From the NCBI GenBank assembly GCA_902578815.1, contig CACHEI010000009.1, positions 1-64,000 on the forward strand: DNA of 64,000 bases. The letters run 5' to 3'. Position 1 is the first letter of the stretch. The number at the start of each line of letters is the position of its first letter. The DNA is from an uncultured SAR116 cluster alpha proteobacterium (GTDB lineage: Bacteria > Pseudomonadota > Alphaproteobacteria > Puniceispirillales > Puniceispirillaceae). The notes under the pieces were generated by a model. It was given only the letters and a program-made list of their open reading frames with translations. It did no database searches and was not told the DNA's origin. A program made the position numbers and the translations under genes. Shown piece by piece: positions 45,195-54,650 of this stretch.

Positions 45195-45874
45195 ATCACA
45201 TTTTGTCTAAATGCGCGTGTATTTAGCACCATGTCAGCAATTGTCTTGACCTTCAAACGCGCCTGCCGATGGAGGTCTAGATCCTGTTGCGAGCACCCGA
45301 GCAGCCGGATCAGCGCAAACTCAAACTCGTCGATCGCCGCGTCGCTGTCAGGGGTAGCACCAAATAGCCCTGCGCGCACCCAGATCCCATCAATCAGCAC
45401 ACCCAAGATATGGGCTATCCTGCCAACATCGTCTGCTTCAGTGAAATGCCTCAGCTCGTGGCGCAGATTACTAGTAATTCTGGCATTGCACGCAGCTTGA
45501 ACACGCTGGCACATCTTATTGTGGGGAACCTCAGCCGACAGCGAAACCCAGGCTTGGCAGACCTGCCTATTGAAGATAGTCTCGACGAAATTAGCATAAA
45601 CTATTGCCCAGAGCCGCTCATGCGACGAATGCGTGTGCCGGTTCAACTCAATAAGCGAATCGCTCAACATCGAGTTGGACTGGCGGAACACCGCCTCGAG
45701 AAGCGAGCTTTTGTCTTTGAAATGATGCAAGACGACACCCTTTGACACGCCAGCAATCTCGCCAACACGCTCAAGCGTGGTGCCACGCAGGCCAAAGCGG
45801 ACAACCGCTTCAAAGGCGGCGCGCGACAATTCGGATCGCCTGATCGTACGAATTGATTTTGACTGCCTCTGCAT
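45191..45874 (-). CDS. TetR-family regulator, BetI-like
   Basis: About 227 aa starting at one of two ATGs near 45877/45874. The helix-turn-helix reads RAAFEAVVRFGLRGTTLERVGEIAGVSKGVVLHHFKDKSSLLEAVF, very close to BetI, the choline-responsive repressor. The C-terminal part (QVCQAWVSLSAEVPHNKMCQRVQ, DGIWVRAGLFG) also follows BetI. It is divergent from proX with about 150 bases between and probably controls it, perhaps along with the GMC operon. Confidence 0.85.
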   Translation of the reverse strand: MQRQSKSIRTIRRSELSRAAFEAVVRFGLRGTTLERVGEIAGVSKGVVLHHFKDKSSLLEAVFRQSNSMLSDSLIELNRHTHSSHERLWAIVYANFVETIFNRQVCQAWVSLSAEVPHNKMCQRVQAACNARITSNLRHELRHFTEADDVGRIAHILGVLIDGIWVRAGLFGATPDSDAAIDEFEFALIRLLGCSQQDLDLHRQARLKVKTIADMVLNTRAFRQNVI

Positions 45875-45944
45875 CATGGATTTGCGTAACCTTTCACTCA
45901 CATTAGCGCCGCGTCTTTACTATCCTGCCATCAAAAACACACTA

Positions 45945-45973
45945 TTGACTAGTAAAACTATCTAACAGTAAAT
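45945..45973 (+). promoter_or_regulatory. Possible proX promoter in the BetI-proX gap
   Basis: TTGACT (45945-45950), a 17-base spacer and GTAAAT (45968-45973, 3 of 6 matches). The ACTAGT palindrome overlaps the -35 and could be part of an operator for the BetI-like protein. Weak evidence only. Confidence 0.3.
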
Positions 45974-46049
45974 TTAACTTACCAAGGGAAAGTCCACGGA
46001 GCTTTAAGTCGTGCCTGTCGGCATGGTGGAGCAAGATAAAGGGGGAAAC

Positions 46050-46997
46050 ATGTTACACAAGTTCAAAATGGTGGCTCTTGCCGCAACGATGATGTTTTCG
46101 GCTGGGGGCATGGCCCAGGCTGGGAATGTCCCAGAGTCCACTGATCCGATCAAGGTGATCAACAATGACTGGACCGGCCAGCTGTTCTCAACAGCCGTTG
46201 TTGGTGGTCTACTAGAGGAAATGGGTTACAATATCGAATATGTGAGTGCTGGCGCGTTGCCACAGCACCCGGGAATTGCACAGGGCAATCTGCATCTCCA
46301 GACCGAGGTTTGGACGAACAATGTTGGCGATCTATATCCGGGCTTTGTCGACAAAGGTGATATCGTTGTTGTTGGCAATCTTGGGCTCGAGCCCAAGGAA
46401 GGCTGGATCTATCCGCCCTACATGGAAGAAAAATGCCCCGGTCTGCCGAGCTATAAGGCTTTGTTTGAATGTCAGCAGGCGTTTGCCAACGCATCGACCT
46501 TCCCAAAAGGCCGGCTAATCACATACCCAGCTGACTGGGGAACACGGTCACGCGATTTGGTTGCCAGCGTCAACATGCCATTTGAACCAATTCCGGGCGG
46601 CAGTGAGGGCGCGATGATGGCTGAGCTAAAATCAGCCTATGCTGCGAAGGAGCCAATCCTGATGATGATCTGGCAGCCACACTGGATTTTTGCCGATCTC
46701 GACCTTAATTGGGTCGAGTGGAACAAAATCGACGGAGAGTGTGTTGAGGAGTCTCAACAAAAGGAAACCGCCTGCGGCTTCCAGCAAGCTGAGGTACACA
46801 AGGTCGTTTGGGGTGGTTTTGAGGAAAAGTGGCCGGCTGCCTACAAGATGTTTTCAAACTTCAAACTAACAAATGAAGATGAGAATTGGGCGATTTTTGA
46901 GGTCGACAATAATGGCCGCGACGTCAAGGATGTTGCCAAGGAATGGCTGGCGAAAAATGAAAGCGTTTGGCGAGGCTGGATTAAAGCTGCGATGTAG
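46050..46997 (+). CDS. proX: Glycine betaine/proline-type ABC transporter binding protein
   Basis: The periplasmic receptor of a quaternary-amine (OpuAC/ProX) importer, about 315 aa. Signal peptide FKMVALAATMMFSAGGMAQA, then the mature domain PIKVINNDWTGQLFSTAVVGGLLEEMGYNIEYV. Trp-rich ligand-site segments are visible (QTEVWTNN, IWQPHWIF). The ATG at 46050 has GGGGG eight bases upstream. Ligands in this family include betaine, choline, carnitine and DMSP. It is divergent from the BetI-like gene. Confidence 0.9.
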   Translation: MLHKFKMVALAATMMFSAGGMAQAGNVPESTDPIKVINNDWTGQLFSTAVVGGLLEEMGYNIEYVSAGALPQHPGIAQGNLHLQTEVWTNNVGDLYPGFVDKGDIVVVGNLGLEPKEGWIYPPYMEEKCPGLPSYKALFECQQAFANASTFPKGRLITYPADWGTRSRDLVASVNMPFEPIPGGSEGAMMAELKSAYAAKEPILMMIWQPHWIFADLDLNWVEWNKIDGECVEESQQKETACGFQQAEVHKVVWGGFEEKWPAAYKMFSNFKLTNEDENWAIFEVDNNGRDVKDVAKEWLAKNESVWRGWIKAAM

Positions 46998-47024
46998 CCG
47001 CCTTTCCAGCTGAAATCCCGATTT

Positions 47025-47055
47025 CCGGGCGGCACCTATGATGAGCGCCGCCCGG
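47025..47055 (+). terminator. Hairpin terminator/attenuator between proX and proV
   Basis: A 9-bp stem (CCGGGCGGC / GCCGCCCGG) with a 13-base loop, followed by GACAGATCTTTTTAAAA. It lies 28 bases after the proX stop and may favour proX over proVW. Confidence 0.65.
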
Positions 47056-47184
47056 GACAGATCTTTTTAAAATGATTTAGTCTGGCTCACCCGCCATTTC
47101 AGCTGCGATGGTAAATCGGGCTCCGGCCTCACCGGCCCGATTGGCGCTGCGACTAGGCGGTGAACCTTTTGTTGGAGAGGGACC

Positions 47185-48267
47185 ATGACATCAGAAGCAC
47201 CAGCCAGAAAAGACGTCAAACTCTCCTGCCGAAATGTCTGGAAAATTTATGGCGAGAAACCAGCGCAGTTTTTTGAGGCTGGCAATGGCGCCGTTGACTC
47301 TCCAGTTGCACTTTCCAAAACCATCAGCACCAGCGATCACATTGTCGCCAATGCAGATGTCAGCTTTGACGTCCATGTTAGCGAAATCTTTGTTATCATG
47401 GGATTGTCCGGCTCTGGCAAATCAACAATCGTGCGGTGCATTTCCCGACTTGTCGAACCAACCGCGGGCGAGGTTCTACTTGATGGCGAGGATGTGCTAA
47501 AAAAATCAGATGCCGAGCTAATCGAAATCCGCCGGCACAAAATGGGAATGGTCTTTCAGAGCTTCGGGCTGATGCCACACCTCAATGTTATTGAAAACAT
47601 TGCCTTTCCGTTGAAATTGCAGGGCATTGGCGGGAGAGAGCGCTATGCGCAGGCAGAGCGTGTAATTGAGCTTGTTGGCCTGCAAGGGCGCGAGTCCAAT
47701 TTTCCAAACGAGCTTTCAGGAGGACAGCAGCAGCGCGTCGGCATTGCCCGATCATTGGCCGTTGAGCCAGAAGTGTGGTTGCTTGACGAGCCGTTTTCAG
47801 CCCTTGATCCTCTAATCCGCAAGAAAATGCAGGATGAATTTCTGCGGATCCAGTCAGTCCTGCACAAGTCAATCGTTTTCATCACCCATGATTTTCAGGA
47901 AGCGCTGCGCGTCGCTGACCGGATGGCAATCATGCGCGATGGTGCGATTGTACAGGTGGGACGGCCTGTTGATCTAATCCTCAACCCGGTTGATGACTAT
48001 GTCCGCGAATTTACCCGTGATGTACCATGGGAATCAGTGCTGTGTGCTGCCGATGTGGCGGAGGCCGCGGATAGCCCATTGAAGGGTCTTGGTCGCGTTG
48101 CCGCCGACACGCCGATTGACAGCCTACTCGGTTATCTTGGCGAAAATGCCGATGGTGTCGCTGTCGAGGCTGCGGATGGCTCTGTAATTGGCGTTGCCCG
48201 CGCCGCAAATGTTGTCAGGGCGCTGGCCAATGGCTGTGATACCGCCCCCGCACAAGTGCGGAGATAG
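47185..48267 (+). CDS. proV: Quaternary-amine ABC transporter ATPase
   Basis: 360 aa. ATPase domain with Walker A GLSGSGKST (about residues 73-81), signature LSGGQQQRVGIARSLA and Walker B VWLLDEPFSALDP. A C-terminal part after about 270 has the ProV-like regulatory segment, but much shortened compared with two full CBS domains. RBS GGAGAGGG before the ATG. It runs five bases ahead of proW. Confidence 0.93.
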   Translation: MTSEAPARKDVKLSCRNVWKIYGEKPAQFFEAGNGAVDSPVALSKTISTSDHIVANADVSFDVHVSEIFVIMGLSGSGKSTIVRCISRLVEPTAGEVLLDGEDVLKKSDAELIEIRRHKMGMVFQSFGLMPHLNVIENIAFPLKLQGIGGRERYAQAERVIELVGLQGRESNFPNELSGGQQQRVGIARSLAVEPEVWLLDEPFSALDPLIRKKMQDEFLRIQSVLHKSIVFITHDFQEALRVADRMAIMRDGAIVQVGRPVDLILNPVDDYVREFTRDVPWESVLCAADVAEAADSPLKGLGRVAADTPIDSLLGYLGENADGVAVEAADGSVIGVARAANVVRALANGCDTAPAQVRR

Positions 48268-48272
48268 CGCTC

Positions 48273-50348
48273 ATGTGGGAGAGATTTGATCGCGCTTTCT
48301 ATCACTGGTTTGCAATTGTCCTGATCACGCTTGCGTTGATCGTTGCACAGCCACATTTCAATTGGCTGGCTACCTATCCAGAGGATTTGATAGTTCCGTT
48401 TGCCGATTGGCTGAACGCCATTATGGATTGGCTAGTCGACTACCTTGGTTGGCTGTTCATGGGCGTGTCCTGGCTGCTAGAATGGCCAATTAAGGGGGTC
48501 CGGTTGGTGTTGCAGGCCCTTCCCTGGTCGGTCACGGGATTTCTTTTCTGCCTTGTCGCTTATATCGCCTCTGGCTGGCGGCTGGCGCTTTTCACCCTGA
48601 CCTCCTGCCTTTACATGGTTATCATCGGTTACTGGCCAGAAAGTATGAACACCCTTTCACTGGTTGCTATATCTGTGCCGATGGCGATCCTGTTCGGCTT
48701 TGGGCTGGGCGTCTGGGCGTTTTATTCGCGGCGCGCCGAACGGGCGATCATGCCTCTTCTAGATATTCTGCAGACGGTCCCGGCTTTTGCCTATCTGCTG
48801 CTGATCTTGATGCTGTTTGGCTTTGGCACGGTTGTTGGCCTGATTGCCAGCGTTCTCTATTCATTTCCGCCGATGGTGCGCAACACCATTGTTGGCCTCC
48901 GCCGCGTCCCCGCCGAGGTCATTGAGTCCGGATTGATGTCAGGTGCAACAGGACGCCAACTATTCTGGCAGGTGCGCGTTTCAAACGCCAAGCGTCAGCT
49001 TTTGCTTGGGGTCAACCAGGCGACCATGGCATCACTTAGCATGGTCATCATCGCGTCGATTATCGGCGGCACCGCGGATATCGGGTGGGAGGTACTCTCG
49101 CAGATCCGCAAGGCGCAGTTTGGTGAGAGCCTGCTTGCCGGCCTGGTTATCGCGCTAATGGCCATGGTGATTGACCGGGTGACCTCCGGCCTTGCCACTC
49201 AATCAGGTGATTATGAGAAACGCAATCGCAGCCAGAGCCTACGCCACTACAAGGTGTTAATTGCTTGTTGTGGGTTCGTGGCCTTCTACGTGCTTGCCAA
49301 ATTCATTCCAGCGCTGGAAGTCTGGCCTCGAGAACTCGAGTTTAGCCCGGCTCGCGGCATGAATGAGAGCTTGACCTATCTGATCGTCAATTTCAGGACT
49401 GAAATCGAGACGATCAAGACGCTAGCCTTCTTCTTTGTTATGCTGCCAACCAAGATTGGCCTGCAGGGATCGGTCAGTCCGTTTACCTGGGGCTTTGAGT
49501 TGCAGACATGGCATTCGCTTTCCTATGCCGCCGGGATGACGCTGATCGGAGCATTCTGCGCCTATCGAGTAAATACCCATGTCGCCATTTTCGTGCTGCT
49601 ATTTGCCATTTTCTTTTATTTTGGCCTAACCAAAATGCCCTGGCCGGCACTACTTTTAATATATAGTTTTGCCGCCTGGCGCATTGGCGGAACTAGGTTG
49701 GGGCTGGGAACTTTTTTCGGCCTAGGCTTTATTGTCGTCACTGGCATTTGGCCTGAGGCGATGCTTTCGGTCTATCTGTGCAGCATTGCCGTCATCATTT
49801 CCTTTATTTTGGGAGCCGGGCTCGGCATCTGGGCAGCAGGCAATGATACTGTGTCGGCCATTTTGCGACCTATCAATGACACCCTTCAAACAATGCCACT
49901 TTTCGTTATTCTGATTCCTTTCGTTATGATTTTCAAAATTGGCGAATTTACGGCTCTTCTGGCAATCGTCGCTTACGCCATTGTTCCAGCTATTCGCTAT
50001 ACTGAACACGGTTTACGTAACCTACCCGAAGGGGTGATTGAGGCTGCCCAAATGATGGGATGCTCAAATCGACAAATGCTTTGGTCAGTTAAAATTCCAC
50101 TGGCGTTACCTGTTATGATGCTCGGGTTAAACCAGACGATAATGTATGGTATTGCCATGCTAGTGATTGCCGCTCTGGTTGGTACAAATGGGCTGGAGCA
50201 GATAGTATACATCGGCCTTAGCGATGGGAATTTTGGGGTCGGACTCATAGCTGGTATGGGTTTAGCAATCATCGCTATGATTGCAGACCGCACAACACAA
50301 GCTTGGAGCAGGAAAAGGCAAAGCATTGTAGAGGTCCGTATTTGGTAG
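48273..50348 (+). CDS. proW: Quaternary-amine ABC transporter permease, double-domain fusion
   Basis: 691 aa containing two permease domains in one chain. Each has the ABC coupling signature: about residues 210-240 (RRVPAEVIESGLMSGATGRQLFW) and about 575-605 (RNLPEGVIEAAQMMGCSNRQMLW). Normal ProW has one domain and about 350 aa, so this protein may form the whole membrane path alone. GC falls from about 58% to 38-48% near 49855 (about residue 527), within the second domain, suggesting recombination there. Confidence 0.9.
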   Translation: MWERFDRAFYHWFAIVLITLALIVAQPHFNWLATYPEDLIVPFADWLNAIMDWLVDYLGWLFMGVSWLLEWPIKGVRLVLQALPWSVTGFLFCLVAYIASGWRLALFTLTSCLYMVIIGYWPESMNTLSLVAISVPMAILFGFGLGVWAFYSRRAERAIMPLLDILQTVPAFAYLLLILMLFGFGTVVGLIASVLYSFPPMVRNTIVGLRRVPAEVIESGLMSGATGRQLFWQVRVSNAKRQLLLGVNQATMASLSMVIIASIIGGTADIGWEVLSQIRKAQFGESLLAGLVIALMAMVIDRVTSGLATQSGDYEKRNRSQSLRHYKVLIACCGFVAFYVLAKFIPALEVWPRELEFSPARGMNESLTYLIVNFRTEIETIKTLAFFFVMLPTKIGLQGSVSPFTWGFELQTWHSLSYAAGMTLIGAFCAYRVNTHVAIFVLLFAIFFYFGLTKMPWPALLLIYSFAAWRIGGTRLGLGTFFGLGFIVVTGIWPEAMLSVYLCSIAVIISFILGAGLGIWAAGNDTVSAILRPINDTLQTMPLFVILIPFVMIFKIGEFTALLAIVAYAIVPAIRYTEHGLRNLPEGVIEAAQMMGCSNRQMLWSVKIPLALPVMMLGLNQTIMYGIAMLVIAALVGTNGLEQIVYIGLSDGNFGVGLIAGMGLAIIAMIADRTTQAWSRKRQSIVEVRIW

Positions 50349-50389
50349 GAGTGGATCAAAGTTGAATTAGCTACTTTTAGGAAAGTTAC

Positions 50390-51592
50390 ATGCAACAGAA
50401 AACACCCTTTGGCGTCACTCAACATGAATTCCTTCAATCGCAGGATTGGAACTTTCCTGTACCAATTTTTTATGGCCCTGGACGCCTTGCAGAGATTGGT
50501 AAATTTTGCGGTTTTTATAATATTTCGAATCCGCTAATTGTAACAGATCGCGGCAGCAAAGACCTTCAATTCATTCAACAGACAAAAGACTACTTATCTG
50601 GATCTTTAATAGCCTCCTCAATATTTTTTGAAATTTCTCCCAACCCGCGTGACGACGAGATTGAAGCTGGCAAACGTTGCTTTTTAGATGGCCAGCATGA
50701 CGCCATAATCGCCATAGGCGGCGGAAGTGCGATGGATGGGGGAAAATCCATTGGTTTGACCGCGTGGAATGAGCACAATTTATGGGATTTTGAATGGGAA
50801 AAAGATCCACCTGAAATACCAACGGAAAATGGATTCCCGGCTTTAATCACTATTCCCACTACTGCAGGTACTGGTGCTGAAGCGGAGGGAACCGCTATGG
50901 TGACGCACGTTGAAAAAGGAATGAAGTTTTGTATTTGTCACCCGAATTATAGCCCATCATTTGTTATATTAGACCCTGAACTTACTCTAGCTCTTCCCAA
51001 AAGTTTAACGGCTTGGACTGGTGCAGATGCTTTAACCCACGCAATCGAAGCTTACCTAGTTCCTGGTTTTAATCCGCTGTGTGATGGTCTGGCATTAGAG
51101 GGGCTGGCTTTAATTGCTCATTTTTTACCTTTGGTTGTAAAACAGCCAGATAACTTACAAGCGCGGAGTGGTATGCTTGTTGGCTCATGCTTGGCAGGCA
51201 TTAGCTTTAGAAAAGGGCTTGGTTTTGTGCACGCAATTTCTCACATGGTAGGCGCAGAATATGATACCCAGCACGGCCTAACAAACGCGATAGTTTTGCC
51301 AGTAATATTACGCTTCAACCTCCAAGACTTGGATAAAAAGACACAGCGAATAGCTGAGGCCATGAAATTGACAGAGAAATCAAATGATGCAGTATGCGTT
51401 GCGGTTGAAGGTCTGCTCGACGAGATAGATATACCGAAGTCTCTCTCAGAAATTGGCATTCCATTAGATTGCGCGGAAAGAATTTCTCACAAGTCACTCA
51501 AAGATAGTGCATACGCAACAAACCCAAGAGCAGCAACAGCAAAAGAAATGCAGTCTTTGATTGAAGAAGCAATAGTCAAGGCTCGCCAGTAA
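50390..51592 (+). CDS. Iron-containing alcohol dehydrogenase
   Basis: 400 aa of the group III, NAD-dependent, metal-containing alcohol dehydrogenase family. The coenzyme site is AIIAIGGGSAMDGGKSIGL, followed by TIPTTAGTGAEAEGTAMVTH. The metal ligands are expected in the TGADALTHAIEAYLVPG and FVHAISHMVGAEYDTQHGLTNAI segments (Asp, three His). It follows proW with 41 bases between and precedes an aldehyde dehydrogenase, a typical alcohol-to-acid pair. GC is low (about 38%) compared with the following gene. Confidence 0.9.
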   Translation: MQQKTPFGVTQHEFLQSQDWNFPVPIFYGPGRLAEIGKFCGFYNISNPLIVTDRGSKDLQFIQQTKDYLSGSLIASSIFFEISPNPRDDEIEAGKRCFLDGQHDAIIAIGGGSAMDGGKSIGLTAWNEHNLWDFEWEKDPPEIPTENGFPALITIPTTAGTGAEAEGTAMVTHVEKGMKFCICHPNYSPSFVILDPELTLALPKSLTAWTGADALTHAIEAYLVPGFNPLCDGLALEGLALIAHFLPLVVKQPDNLQARSGMLVGSCLAGISFRKGLGFVHAISHMVGAEYDTQHGLTNAIVLPVILRFNLQDLDKKTQRIAEAMKLTEKSNDAVCVAVEGLLDEIDIPKSLSEIGIPLDCAERISHKSLKDSAYATNPRAATAKEMQSLIEEAIVKARQ

Positions 51593-51617
51593 GCAGATCA
51601 TCGTAAAGGACAGAAGT

Positions 51618-53045
51618 ATGGAAAAGCTGCAAAAATTCTATATTAACGGCGAATGGGTAGACCCATTGTCAGAAGCCACAATGACCGTGCTGAACCCGGC
51701 GACAGAGCAGCAGATTGGCGTTGTGGCGCTTGGCAATGCAGCAGATGTTGACCGCGCCGTAACCGCCGCAAACGCCACCTTTGAGGAATTCTCACAGACC
51801 AACAAGGAAGAGCGGCTGGCGCTGCTGAAAAAGGTTAAGGCAATCACCAAAGCCCGCTTTGAGGATTTGGCGCAGGCGATGCGGATGGAGATGGGCGCGC
51901 CGATCACCATGGCGCGCGAAGCCCAGGCTGATGCCGCAATCGGGCATCTGGACGGATTTATCACTGCCCTTGAAGAGCTTGCAGAACGGCGGACGCTTGG
52001 TAATGGTGATGTCATGGTGCGCGAAGCAATCGGGGTCTGTGGCCTTATCACACCCTGGAATTGGCCAATCAATCAGATTTCCCTAAAGGTATTGCCAGCA
52101 CTAGCGACAGGCTGCTGCTGTGTGTTGAAACCTAGCGAACATACTCCTGTCTCTGCGATGATCTATGCCGAGATTCTGCATGCGGCGGGCTACCCCCCAG
52201 GCGTGTTCAATCTGGTCAATGGCGAGGGGCCAGTCGTTGGCGCGGCGCTGTCACGCCATCCAGACATCCAGATGATTTCCTTTACTGGTTCAACACGCGC
52301 AGGAACGGCCGTCACCCACGACTCCGCTGATACTATCAAGCGCGTAACGCTTGAGTTGGGCGGCAAATCACCAAATCTGATCTTTGCGGATTGCGACCTT
52401 GAAGAGCGCGTGACCGAATCAGTTGCCGAGTGCATGTTTAATTCTGGCCAATCCTGCGACGCGCCCACCCGCCTTCTTGTTGAGCGCAGTTGCTATGAAA
52501 AAGTGCTGGAGATCGCAAGACAGGCGGCGACAGACACCACAGTTGGCGACCCAGAAATTGAAGGAGAGCATATCGGTCCACTATTTGACCAAATCCAGTT
52601 TGATCGGGTTCAGAAGATGATCAAAATGGGGATTGATGAAGGCGCAACACTGCTGGCTGGCGGGCTAGGAAAACCAGACGGCCATAAGACAGGCTGGTTC
52701 GTCAAACCGACAATTTTCAGCGATGTCTCGAACGACATGAGGATCGCCCGCGAGGAAATCTTTGGGCCGGTGCTGGTTATAATTCCCTTCGAAGACGAGT
52801 CAGACGCCATTTCAATTGCAAATGACACGCCCTACGGACTCGCCGCTTATTTACAAACAGGCGACTACGACCGCGCGGAACGTGTAGCGAGCAAATTACG
52901 GGCTGGTGCTGTCCACATTAATGGCGGCGGCTTCGAATATGGCTCGCCTTTTGGTGGCTACAAGCAATCAGGTAATGGCCGTGAGGGCGGCATGATGGGA
53001 CTGGAAGACTACCTCGAGACCAAAACCCTGCATGGGCTTGGCTAG
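51618..53045 (+). CDS. NAD(P)-dependent aldehyde dehydrogenase
   Basis: 475 aa ALDH. Cofactor site ITPWNWPINQISLKVLPALATG, the general-base Glu in LELGGKSPN, the catalytic Cys in FNSGQSCDAPTR (about residue 284), and the closing PFGGYKQSGNGREGG. It oxidises the aldehyde formed by a partner such as the iron alcohol dehydrogenase 25 bases upstream. GC is about 60%, a sharp change from the upstream gene. Convergent with the GcvT-like paralogue 2. Confidence 0.93.
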   Translation: MEKLQKFYINGEWVDPLSEATMTVLNPATEQQIGVVALGNAADVDRAVTAANATFEEFSQTNKEERLALLKKVKAITKARFEDLAQAMRMEMGAPITMAREAQADAAIGHLDGFITALEELAERRTLGNGDVMVREAIGVCGLITPWNWPINQISLKVLPALATGCCCVLKPSEHTPVSAMIYAEILHAAGYPPGVFNLVNGEGPVVGAALSRHPDIQMISFTGSTRAGTAVTHDSADTIKRVTLELGGKSPNLIFADCDLEERVTESVAECMFNSGQSCDAPTRLLVERSCYEKVLEIARQAATDTTVGDPEIEGEHIGPLFDQIQFDRVQKMIKMGIDEGATLLAGGLGKPDGHKTGWFVKPTIFSDVSNDMRIAREEIFGPVLVIIPFEDESDAISIANDTPYGLAAYLQTGDYDRAERVASKLRAGAVHINGGGFEYGSPFGGYKQSGNGREGGMMGLEDYLETKTLHGLG

Positions 53046-53069
53046 TCCACCTGGCCATCGGAAAACGGC

Positions 53070-54236
53070 TCAGGGAATTGTGTGGTCTAGCCCACGCACG
53101 ATTTTATGCTCTTTGTCAAAGAAGGGCAGATCGACAATCTCGCAGGCATGTGTGCTGCCATCGGGCAGACGCAACGCCATTGTGCGGCAAACCCAATCAC
53201 CAGGTTCGGCGAAGCGGGCATAACCGATGCCAAGGCCAAGTGTCGGCGATGGAACGCCGGCAGTTATGTGGCCGACGACTACCTGATCATCCAATATCTC
53301 GCTGCCTGAGGACGGTGTTGCCGCCGAGCAGGTCAGTCCAAAAAGAAGTGACCGCTGGTCAGCATCAATCAGCGCTTCACGACCGATGAAATCTTCCTTC
53401 TCTAGATCAATAAATGCACCCAATCCTGCCTCGAAGGGCGTCATGCTGGCATCCATGTCGGTTGTGTTGCCCAGAATACCGCCCTCGATTCGTCGGATCG
53501 TAAGCGCGCGTGTAGACGAAAATTCCATTCCATGGGGCTTACCTGCTGCCATCAAGTGGTCCCATAGTGCTAGATGGTTAGTCTTTTCACCATCACAATA
53601 AATCTCAAACCCTAGCTCATTAGTAAAGCCAGTTCGCGACACATAAAGCGATTGTCCACCTAGATCAAAGTAGCCTGACCTGAAATAACGCATTGTCTCA
53701 TCAATTGCACCACCAGATGCCGCGTTCATAATTGCTATGGATGCCGGACCTTGAATTTGTAGCACTCTAGATTTTGGATCTTTTATTTCAACATCAAAGC
53801 CAATGCTAAGCGCTAATAACCAAGTTTCAAAGGGACCATCTGCCTGTACATACCAGAAGCGATTAGTGCCGAGTTTAAACACCACCCCGTCCATGAAAAC
53901 ACCACCACTTGGAGTGCATGCGAGAGCGTAATATCCCCGCCCTTCTTCCATAGTTGAAATGCGGCGTGAAAGCACTTTGTCCAAAAATGGCACTGCATCA
54001 GGGCCAGAAATTTCTATTGGCTTTTCGGGCACGTCAAAAATCAGCGCCTTGCGACGCAGTAACCAATATTTTTCAAGATGATCTTCTCCAGCATAAACAG
54101 CTTGGAACCGCCCCGCATAAACGCCACGCACCATTTTCGAGGTGTCATGTCTAGCAATGAAAGGCGACTCCTCAAATCTACGAGCACTGATTAATACATT
54201 ATTGTCCAGATCTTTTTCTTCTTGAAGATTTACCAT
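53070..54236 (-). CDS. GcvT/DmdA-superfamily folate-dependent methyltransferase-like protein (paralogue 2)
   Basis: 388 aa, clearly a paralogue of the protein at 40.9-42.0 kb: YWLLRRKALIFDVPEKPIEISGP, VLQIQGPASIAIMNAASGGAIDETM, VSRTGFTNELGFEIYCDG and IRRIEGGILGNTTDMDAS line up along the whole length, about half identical by eye. A role in moving a methyl or methylene group to tetrahydrofolate is inferred from the fold. The 3' third is about 57-60% GC, while the 5' part (from about 53530) drops to 35-42%. Convergent with the ALDH gene, 24 bases away. Confidence 0.82.
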   Translation of the reverse strand: MVNLQEEKDLDNNVLISARRFEESPFIARHDTSKMVRGVYAGRFQAVYAGEDHLEKYWLLRRKALIFDVPEKPIEISGPDAVPFLDKVLSRRISTMEEGRGYYALACTPSGGVFMDGVVFKLGTNRFWYVQADGPFETWLLALSIGFDVEIKDPKSRVLQIQGPASIAIMNAASGGAIDETMRYFRSGYFDLGGQSLYVSRTGFTNELGFEIYCDGEKTNHLALWDHLMAAGKPHGMEFSSTRALTIRRIEGGILGNTTDMDASMTPFEAGLGAFIDLEKEDFIGREALIDADQRSLLFGLTCSAATPSSGSEILDDQVVVGHITAGVPSPTLGLGIGYARFAEPGDWVCRTMALRLPDGSTHACEIVDLPFFDKEHKIVRGLDHTIP

Positions 54237-54650
54237 TTATGGCTCCTGGTCATGTAATCTTTTGAGCGCTTTTATCTCAAAACCTCCATCACAGACTCAC
54301 CGAAATGCTTACCATTGGAAAGTTTTTTTTACTAATAGAAAATAAAAATCATCAGTTAGTAATGATCTTCATTTTACCTTCAGCCCGCTTTAGACTCATG
54401 TCACTCTGATAATTTTTTTACTGTGACCACAACTGCAGCTGTCAAAACAGCAAATTTTACCTGACAAAATTAGCTTATTTTCCCGCACAAATTTTCTGCT
54501 GCCTTTTAATTTTTGATTCTTGAGAATCTACTCCAGACAATCAGCAGCGGGCGGCATAATAGCACAGCCTGTTTGCAATGCGTCCTTTAGACATGATATC
54601 TGAGTTACGATTTTCACTCATTTTCATGGTAGACAAGACGAGGCCTTTTG
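54237..54650. other. AT-rich divergent gap before ccmF
   Basis: About 415 bases of low GC between divergent genes. Runs of A and T are frequent, but no convincing promoter pair, hairpin or gene was found. Confidence 0.4.
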
